Source: Spinacia oleracea | Taxonomy: Eukaryota > Streptophyta > Magnoliopsida > Caryophyllales > Amaranthaceae | Direction of reading: 5' to 3' | Assembly (NCBI RefSeq): GCF_020520425.1 | Contig: NC_079487.1 | Location: 111,324,141-111,388,140 of the forward strand | DNA: 64,000 nt | In this document: piece after piece, positions 56,966-64,000 of the stretch | How the letters are laid out: the number at the start of each line of letters is the position of its first letter | How positions within the stretch are numbered: the stretch's first letter is position 1 | The notes under the pieces: model-generated | Seen by the model: only the letters and a program-made list of their open reading frames with translations | Told to the model about the DNA's origin: nothing | Databases searched by the model: none | Position numbers and translations under genes: made by a program

Positions 56966-58713
56966 ATGGAAGAAGGAATGTCAGGCTTTTGCATCCAAAC
57001 AACACAAACAGCAAGGACTAGGGCTGCTTCTTACGGAAGCGGAGGCGGTGGGCCGCCTAGTAGCGGCACCAAGTGCGGACGGTGGAATCCGACAGCTGAA
57101 CAGGTAAAGGTTCTTACAGACCTCTTTAGGTCAGGGCTTCGAACACCAAGCACTGACCAGATCCAGAAGATATCAAATCAGTTGAGTTTTTATGGTAAGA
57201 TTGAAAGTAAGAATGTTTTCTACTGGTTCCAAAATCATAAGGCTAGAGAAAGGCAAAAACGACGTCGTGTTTCTAAGGATCATGATGATGCTCCTTGCTT
57301 TCACCTTGATGACCTTCTTAAACCTCATGTTCCTCCTACTAAATGTACGTTTTCTTACCTTTGCTTTTTAATTTTAAATTTAATTAGTTGTTTCTTAATT
57401 CATGTCGACTTTGTTCGTTCATTCCGTCGGTTTTCAATTTTTGTTTTTAAAATTTCAAAAGTTGTAGTAAAACTGATCGACCATTGAAAAATTGGGAACT
57501 ATTTTCTAGTTCTCTAAAACTTCTTTCTGGTTTTTATAGATTGAACTCAAAAGGATAACGAACAAACTGGTAATATAGTTTAATTTGACACATCAAATTT
57601 CTAGCTACCATGCTTTTAAGCTACAAAGTTTCATATTAGTTGGTACAATACGCTGTATTTCCTCCGTTTCAAAAAGATCTTTACACTTACTGATTTGCAC
57701 GGATTCCGGTGTAATGTTTGACTGTTAATATATTCAATTATGTATGGAAGAAAATATAAAAATTTGATATTTATAAAATACATTTTGAGACGAATGTAAC
57801 AAGATATCTCATGATAATTTTTGATAGATATCATAGTGAAAATTTATGGTCAAAAGTTTTGATTTTTTGACACATTTTTCAAAGCGTAAAGAACTTTATC
57901 AAACGGAGGTAGTAGCTCCTTATAATATTTTATTTTATGCAATATTTATTTATTTTATCTTTTCCCACATTCTTTTCAGCTACTTGTTCGAAAGAGTTAC
58001 ACACTACAAGAATTTGTATCTTTAACGACAACCTAATTACGACGGGTCAAAAATCCCGTCGCAAAAGGCTTTTGCGACGGGGCTAACAATCAAACAATGA
58101 CGGGAATAACCGTCACAAATATCTTTTACGACGGGTTTACGACGGATTTACGACGGGATTTTCTATTAACGACGACCCCCTTTTATGACGGGTTCGCGAC
58201 CAAAAATCCCGTCGTTAATCAACGATTATTTGCCTTTCGCGACGGGATTTCCCATCGTTAATAATATAATTTCTTGTAGTGACAATATCTTGATAGCTGA
58301 TTACGTAACTTTTATACCAATGATAGGCTTTCATTCATATGTTTTAACTTTTTACAAAGATGTTATTTTTATGACCCCTTTGAGTTGTTCTTAACGTATG
58401 TTTTGGCTATAATGAAAACAACTTCCCCTAGCTTGGTTTAACAAACAATATGAGTATATATGTTCTTGTCTTGACTTTATTTTTATTTTGTTATTTTGCA
58501 GATTTTGGTGAGATAAATCAAATTCCTTTAGAGACGGAGCGAGCCATCGAAACACTACAACTGTTCCCACTGAACTCATACCATGAACAAGAGACAGATA
58601 AGCTTAGGATGTTCTCAAATGACTGCAAGGAGAACTATGCAACATTTACTGCATACACAATTGGAAGAGACTTCAATCACCCCCCTTTGGATTTGCGCTT
58701 AAGTTTCTTTTAA
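56966..58713 (+). CDS. WOX5: WUSCHEL-related homeobox protein, WOX5/WOX7 type
   Basis: WOX5 is a nuclear repressor that holds the root quiescent centre and stem-cell niche. Two exons, 56966-57344 and 58502-58713, joined through a split TAT codon, give 196 residues. The start [11 protein letters not shown] and the homeodomain (about 36-101) follow the WOX5 clade: [65 protein letters not shown]. The extra homeodomain residues of WUS itself (YYNNAIRSP) are absent. The WUS box TLQLFPLN is at 144-151 and an EAR-like LDLRL is at 189-193, both known to recruit TOPLESS co-repressors. Exon 2 has no homeodomain sequence. The 1157-bp intron holds two MITEs; the upstream region holds a third plus a SINE. 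No coding defect seen. Paralogue choice within WOX5/7 is by similarity only. Confidence 0.95.
57658..57912. mobile_element. Stowaway-like MITE in the WOX5 intron
   Basis: After TA, TTTCCTCCGTTTCAAAAAGA then TCTTTACACTT; right arm, inverted, CTACCTCCGTTTGATAAAGT then TCTTTACGC, followed by TA. About 255 bp. Confidence 0.75.
58002..58281 (+). mobile_element. CACTA MITE in the WOX5 intron
   Basis: A 280-bp element, 3-bp duplication ACA (57999-58001 and 58282-58284), ends CACTACAAGAA / inverse, CGACGGG words throughout. It ends 220 bp before exon 2. Opposite orientation to 55763-56041. Confidence 0.95.
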
Positions 58714-59314
58714 TTACTCCACTAGTTAATCAATGTTATTATTAGAAGCACACTAACTAGCTAGATTAGCATAAGTTATAAAAAGATCAGGATAGAATTA
58801 AAATATTTTCCTTTAAAAGTGTGGTACGATAGAGTCTAAAATTATAAATTTTCCGTCCTGTAATTTGTGTACTATACTTTTTAACTTTTTTTTATTGGTT
58901 GATATTTGTACTTGATTCAATCACATCCAGCACAATCAATATAAAAAAAGTGGTACACAAATTGTCGGACTGATGATTTGTATTCGGTGTAATATTAGTG
59001 TATGCATGCATGGGTTTGATGGGTTTGAGACAAGATTAAATGTAAGAATCAATGGGGGGTTGTGGAAATCGACGAAAAAGCGTAGACATTCTATCCTCTC
59101 TTTGATCCTATGACTTATAAACGAAGTAGTACGGTTTGTTCATTGTTCTCTGTGTTTACTCTGCTGTTTGGATCATTTTTGTTTTTGATTAAATTCAAGA
59201 GGTTGGGAATGCAAATTTGTTCCTTCAAGAAGAAATGTTTGTTTCAATTGCAATTTAATTAATAGTTGTATTTAGCTAGCCATCTAGGTACTAGTTACCA
59301 CTTCAATAATTTTG
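58714..59314. other. WOX5 3' region
   Basis: Presumed 3' UTR and downstream spacer; no other feature seen. Confidence 0.45.
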
Positions 59315-61561
59315 TAGAGCGTTAAATTTAAGCCGTCCCATATTACTCAAAATTGTCTTACTATTTTATCCATGTACTCTCCTTTATTTACCCCCTCATT
59401 CAACATTACCATCCTCTTTTACCCTCTTACCTTCCAACCCCAAACCGGCCAGCACCACCGTCCACTAGGGCTGAGCAAAACTATTTGAAAATCCGAAAAC
59501 CCGATCCGTATCTGATCCGATTTTTTGGATATCCGATCCGAAAAATAATTTCAGATCAGATATCCGATCCGAAAAATCGGATATCGGATACCAATTCAGA
59601 TATTGAATTTAGCATTTTCGGATATCCGATATCCGAAATATTATCCGAATTTTTTAGTAAATATCAAAAAAAAATCACAGCCCACAATATACAAGCCCAA
59701 TATCCGCACACACCTTTCCCTCACCTCTCTAGCCCAACTTCACGTCACCTATTTCCTTCACCCCTGGCAATTCACTATTGTAAGCAAACACAAGAGAAGT
59801 CTTCAACTTCTCTCACTAGGAACCCTAGGAAAATTTAGGGCTTAGCCGCCACCCTTTGACCCTCCTTCATCCTAGAACTAACATTCATCCTACATCATAA
59901 CCTTCTTACCTTCTAGATTTGGTGGTCCATCTACAACAATTTCCTCAGTCAGACCATTGTAGAATAATAACGTTACTGAAACAATCAAATGTCGTGAAAC
60001 ATCTCCTGTATCAATGGAGAGAAATTTATCTAGATGGTCAAATTTGGTCGAAGTAATGTGGTATTGTCTTTACTATGGTCTTTTCTTTCTCGAAATTCCT
60101 AGTCTCGGTTCTGAAACTAGGTAGTCGGCAGAAATGGGTAATTGTCGCCAAATTCCAAGTCTCCATTAATAATTTCATCTCAACTTTGAATTTGTAAATG
60201 CTCATTCAATTGATTTGTTCATGCTGTAACCTTTGTAGATTTTGTATAATTTTAGGTAGTTTTAAGTTTTATTCTTTTGGTTAGTTTTAGATCTGGGTTT
60301 GTAATCTTTGTACTTTAATATATAAATGCTCAATATTTGTATAACAAATATATATGAAATTGCAAATTTGGATTAATTTTATAAGGTTGTTGGTATGAAA
60401 ATTGAAAAAGTAAGAAGACAACCATAGATTGGATGAACGCCAAAATGGCGGATATCAGATATCCGACAATACCCGATTCGAAAATTTTCGGATATCGGAT
60501 AATGGATATCCGAAAATTTCGGATCAGATACGGATATCAGATTTTAGATTTTTCGGATACGGATATCCGATCCGAAACATGATTTCGGATCGGATATCCG
60601 ATCCGTGCTCAGCCCTACCGTCCACCACTGCCGGCCAGCACCGCCACCACCACCGCCGCCACCACATTGCCGGCGACAAAATGCGTTATAATGTTTACAT
60701 GGACGAATCTACCGATGGAACGTCGAATTCACAAGAGATTTTTTTTCCGAAAAAGAATTCAGAAACTTATGCAATTTTAGCATGTACCATGGTACATGCT
60801 TATGAATTTTAAGCTTGTACCATGGTACAGACTTATGAGTTTTTAGCTTCGATCATGGTATAGACTTGTGCATTTTAAGCTCGTATCATGGTATAGACTT
60901 ATGCAGTTTAAACTCGTACCATGGTATAGAATAATGCAGTTTAAGCTCGTATCATGGTACAAGCTTAAAATTCATAAGTTTATACCATGGTCGAAACTAA
61001 AAATTCATAAGTTTCTATTTTTTTTCCAAGTATATTAAATCAAATTGAACAGCAAATCAAAACCTTAAAAAATATAGACATATGCATATTAAGCTCACAC
61101 CATGGCGTAGACTTATGAATTTTAAGCCTCGTCTATGGCACAAGCTTAAACTGCATAAGTCTATACCATGGTCGAAGCTAAAAACTCATGAGTTTGTACC
61201 ATGGTACAAGCTTAAAATTCATCAGCATGTACCATGATATAAGCTAAAAAAACATAAGTTTCTGAAACTTTTTCTGGACAAAAAAAAAAAAAATCTCTTG
61301 TGAATTTGACGTTCCATCGGTAGACTCGACCATATAAACATTACTACACATTTCATTGCCGACAACGTGGTGGCCGACGGTGGTGGACGGGGGTGCTGGT
61401 CGGCGGTGCTGGGCGGGGGTGGTCCGGTTTGGGGTGGGAAGGTAAGAGGGTAAATGAGAATGGTAAATGTTGAATGAGGGGGTACATGCATAAAGGAGGG
61501 TATATGAGTAATTAATAGTAGGGCGATTTTGAGTGATATAGGGCGGTAAATAATAAGCCCC
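59315..61561. mobile_element. Long-TIR element with CCATGG repeats (copy B), carrying a hAT
   Basis: Outer ends match those of copy A at 867-1695 (left AAGCCGTCCCATATTACTCA; right, inverted, GGGGCTTATTATTTACCGCC). Flanks ATAATTTTG and ATAATTTTT agree at 8 of 9 bases, a plausible MULE-size duplication. Without the hAT at 59466-60617 it is about 1.1 kb. The core 60770-61240 is a field of CCATGG units such as ACCATGGTACAAGCTTAAA in both orientations. The long open frames (59353-59838, 60429-60812, 61222-61578) are by-products. Confidence 0.75.
59466..60617. mobile_element. Non-autonomous hAT nested in copy B
   Basis: A 1152-bp element with a perfect 8-bp duplication CCGTCCAC (59458-59465 and 60618-60625) and 11-bp ends TAGGGCTGAGC / GCTCAGCCCTA. 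Both subterminal regions (about 150 bp each) are packed with GGATATCCGATCCGAAA words, the sort of repeat hAT transposases bind. The middle (59680-60420) is unrelated, moderately gene-like DNA with no recognised protein. Confidence 0.95.
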
Positions 61562-61888
61562 ATAATTTTTTTGAGCATTCAGTTTATTTCTAAGTGGACC
61601 TTAATTAAAAATTATTAATTGAAAAATGTTGATTTTTAATTAAAACAATTAAAAAAATGAGTTTGCATTCAGATGCAATAAAAACAATAGAATTATTAGA
61701 GGTCATTAGAGGTTAATAAAAACAATGACCACTTTGTAATTTACGCCCAAATAAATATTTTTGAATCATTATTATTTCCAAGATAAAATTATTAGAGGTT
61801 CTACAACTCAACTTAACAAAACAAAAAAGACACAAAAACATTTGATGTTTAGGAAGGGGAAAAAATGTGCTTTCGTATAATATATATC
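61562..61888. other. Spacer; nothing seen
   Basis: AT-rich, no feature recognised. Confidence 0.4.
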
Positions 61889-62880
61889 AGGGATTTTTCA
61901 TGAAATACCCCTCAATTTTCACGAAATTTACCAAAAGTCCCCCAACTTTCAGAAATTCACCAAATGCCCCTCACCTTTAATATAATACCCAAATTATCCT
62001 TACTAATGACGCGTCGTTAGTCCGCCGTTAGCCTACTTTCTAATTCACCAAATGCCCCTACAATGTAACTTATTTCACCAAATACCCAAATATTAAAATA
62101 TAACTAGCGTTTGAGCCCGTTCAAAGAACGGGCGGTTGTATAGTGGTTATTTAGTCTATCTTTTAAAGTTCTAATTTTATTGAGTTTGTGATTTAAGAGA
62201 GAATATATGATTTAAATAGAGGTAAATTTTGAAAGTTAAAAGAATACATTAATATTGAGTGTTAATCGGGAAGATGGAGTGAAAAATGTTGAATGAATAG
62301 ATTGGTGAATTGATGTTGTATGAGAAAGATGGAGTGAAAGAGGCGATTGGAATTGTATAATATATCAAACAACAAAGAAAAGTAAAATGCAAAACCAAAT
62401 TGATGGAGTAAAGAATGGATGACACGTGTCATCTAATCAAATATGTTGACACATGTCATCTAATCAAATGTGGTTTCCCTTTTTAAATACTAGGTATACG
62501 TGTCATCTAATCAAATATGTTGACACATGTCATCTAATCAAATGTGGTTTCCCTTTTAAAATATTAGGTATAGACTAGGTATAGACTAGGTATAGATTCA
62601 CCAAATGCCCAAATGTAAAAACTACCTTTTAAAAGCCCAACGGCTAGTTTTTGGGATTGAAAAATAGTCGTTGCTTATTGTTTTACTATGAATAACCCTG
62701 TTCTGGGTGTTTATTTAGTCACCAAATTATTTTGTTGTAGTTTCATCTCATTTTGGGTCAGGAATTATCATTCAAAATCATCATCCACACATAATGAGTT
62801 TACGTATGTTAGAGTCCCCAAAAATCTGTTATTGTGGGAGGAAATTTGTCATCCGTAGATCCGATACAACACTCAATCCA
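61889..62880 (+). mobile_element. Fragment of the 34265-type MULE, split by a Helitron
   Basis: 61889-62103 plus 62597-62880 follow the left arm of the MULE at 34265 and continue to its inner sequence (GGGAGGAAATTT near 62836 matches 34719). The opposite arm is absent, so this is a half copy. It is interrupted by the minus-strand Helitron 62104-62596. Confidence 0.85.
62104..62596 (-). mobile_element. Helitron (493 bp) nested in the MULE fragment
   Basis: On the minus strand: 5' TCTATACCTAGTCTATACCT after A; 3' hairpin CCCGTTC ttt GAACGGG, then CTCAAACGCTAG before T. Near its 5' end a unit of about 75 bp is duplicated (GACACATGTCATCTAATCAA words at 62400-62560). Confidence 0.9.
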
Positions 62881-63371
62881 TAAAGGTTATACTACAAGTG
62901 TGATTCATGCAACAATATGAAATGGTGCAAGGGAGTAATTGAGTATGAAAATAGTGGGCATCAACAACAACATGGTTTCCTCCTGAACTTGAGTAACAGA
63001 TGCCGTAACAATCAATAAAGTCAACATTTAAAAATATTATTATTAAGGTATTTAAAACCCAACATTTGTTAACCAAGTCAACTTGCTATCCACATCACAA
63101 GAAGGAATACTGAATTAACTAAAAAGCAATGCTCGTCTTGATAGATCAAATTTAGCTCAAAAAATTTAATCAGCTGATACATGAAGTGAATCGAGTTATC
63201 GTTTTAATTGATCATAAATGCATCAAAGTCATGCACCAATGTGATCTCTAAAAGCCATAATTACTCCTAAAATTGCAAAATTAGAGCTTTGCAACCAAAA
63301 TTTACACCTCAAATTGCATAAACCAATTCAATTCAACAACACCTCAAATTCAACGCCTAAAACATAAAAAG
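62881..63371. other. Spacer; nothing seen
   Basis: No gene or repeat recognised. Confidence 0.4.
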
Positions 63372-63462
63372 TTAATTAATAATTAATAATTAATAATTAA
63401 TAATTAATAATTAATAATTAATAATTAATAATTAATAATTAATAATTAATAATTAATAATTA
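63372..63462. repeat. (TTAATAA)n microsatellite
   Basis: About 90 bp of uninterrupted 7-bp units, roughly 270 bp upstream of the RPN8 start codon. Confidence 0.95.
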
Positions 63463-63479
63463 AACAACAATTTTTGTTA

Positions 63480-63656
63480 TAAATTAGACCCGGCCCGAAA
63501 ATGGCCCGAAAGCCCGTTATTTTAGCCCAAAATAACGGGTTTTGTGCATAAAAATCGGCCCAAAGTTTAGCCCAACCCGGCCCGACATAATGGCCAGTTC
63601 TTTATGCCCTCGGCCCGGACCGAACCCCGCCCGGCCCACCTTTTAATCAGGTCTAA
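63480..63656. repeat. GGCCCG-rich repeat in the RPN8 promoter region
   Basis: Dense GGCCCGA / CGGCCC words in both orientations, bounded by TAGACC (63486) and GGTCTA (63650-63655), as in the GGCCCG-rich MITEs common in plants. It lies directly upstream of the RPN8 leader, so it may contain or replace core promoter sequence. Its nature is uncertain. Confidence 0.45.
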
Positions 63657-63733
63657 GCTGAATCAATGAAAATTGAGATTGGGGTCGGCGAGAAAGAGAA
63701 GCGGAAGTGCAGAGAAAGGAGAAAGAATCAGAA

Positions 63734-63923
63734 ATGGACGTAGTAAAAATCCAGCAAATAAGTTCATCCAAAGCGATTGAGAAGGTGGTCGTTCATCCAC
63801 TGGTGCTGCTGAGCATAGTCGATCACTACAATCGTGTCGCACGCGACACCAAGAAGCGCGTCATCGGTGTTTTGCTGGGAAGCACATTCAAGGGTACCGT
63901 CGATGTCACTAACAGCTACGCCG
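63734..63923 (+). CDS. RPN8: 26S proteasome non-ATPase subunit RPN8 (first exon, partial gene)
   Basis: RPN8 is the MPN-domain partner of the deubiquitinase RPN11 in the lid of the 26S proteasome; it itself lacks the zinc site. The 63 complete codons of exon 1 read [63 protein letters not shown], the strongly conserved start of the plant protein (about 310 residues in full). The exon ends in a split codon before a GTAATT donor at 63924; the rest lies past the window. The ATG at 63734 matches the usual N-terminus; an in-frame ATG at 63707 would add nine residues. No defect seen. Confidence 0.95.
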
Positions 63924-64000
63924 GTAATTTCTTGATCTTAACTTCCAATTAATTAACTTTTGATTATTCTGCTGTTTGCGTACTTAGCTAAGTTTAGGTT

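Noticed and set aside
59353-60812. Plus-strand frames of 127 and 161 codons rich in SDIRYP
   Set aside because: They translate the subterminal GATATCCGAT repeats of the nested hAT element.

Overview
This is nuclear DNA of a flowering plant, most likely a eudicot. It is AT-rich and intron-bearing, with plant gene families (oleosin, WOX, SABATH methyltransferase, FAR1-type transposase) and a heavy load of plant transposons. A Caryophyllales or Amaranthaceae source is my guess only; nothing in the window proves the species.

Host genes are sparse. Intact-looking ones are: an oleosin (12128-12703, minus) with a seed-type promoter; a four-exon SABATH carboxyl methyltransferase (26927-29441, minus); a seven-exon ING1 PHD-finger histone reader (36224-40205, plus); a two-exon WOX5-type homeobox gene (56966-58713, plus); and the first exon of the 26S proteasome subunit RPN8 (63734 onward, plus, cut by the window end). 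Broken host genes are: a class I small heat-shock protein (17575-18002) with a late frameshift and a transposon in its promoter; a last-exon SABATH remnant (20258-20551); an ABCG transporter exon split by a transposon (21847-23340); two copies of a CZIB/DUF866-like gene fragment (7133-7470 and 9279-9602); and an exon scrap resembling a KEA cation/proton antiporter (3681-3732).

Most of the rest is mobile DNA, and many elements can be bounded to the base by target-site duplications. They include MULE-type elements with 9-12 bp duplications (4124-6621, 14417-17356, 21944-23076, 34265-36047, 46204-48717), hAT elements with 8-bp duplications (25287-26296, 59466-60617), Helitrons (32631-32967, 33581-34252, 62104-62596 and two further 3' ends), CACTA, Stowaway and Tourist MITEs, three tRNA-derived SINEs, a LINE RNase H scrap and one decayed Copia fossil (about 1720-3365). 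Nesting is common.

Layout: 1-11.5 kb is nested mobile DNA and gene scraps; 11.5-18.4 kb holds oleosin, a FAR1-type MULE and the sHSP; 18.4-26.5 kb is mobile DNA with two pseudogenes; 26.9-31 kb is SABATH; 31-36 kb is Helitrons and a long-TIR MULE; 36-40.3 kb is ING1; 40.3-55.7 kb has no host gene that I can see; 55.7-58.8 kb is WOX5 with MITEs around and inside it; 59.3-62.9 kb is nested elements; 63.7 kb on is RPN8. The host genes have no evident shared pathway. The main biological interest is how transposons have reshaped individual genes, above all the sHSP promoter and the WOX5 locus.
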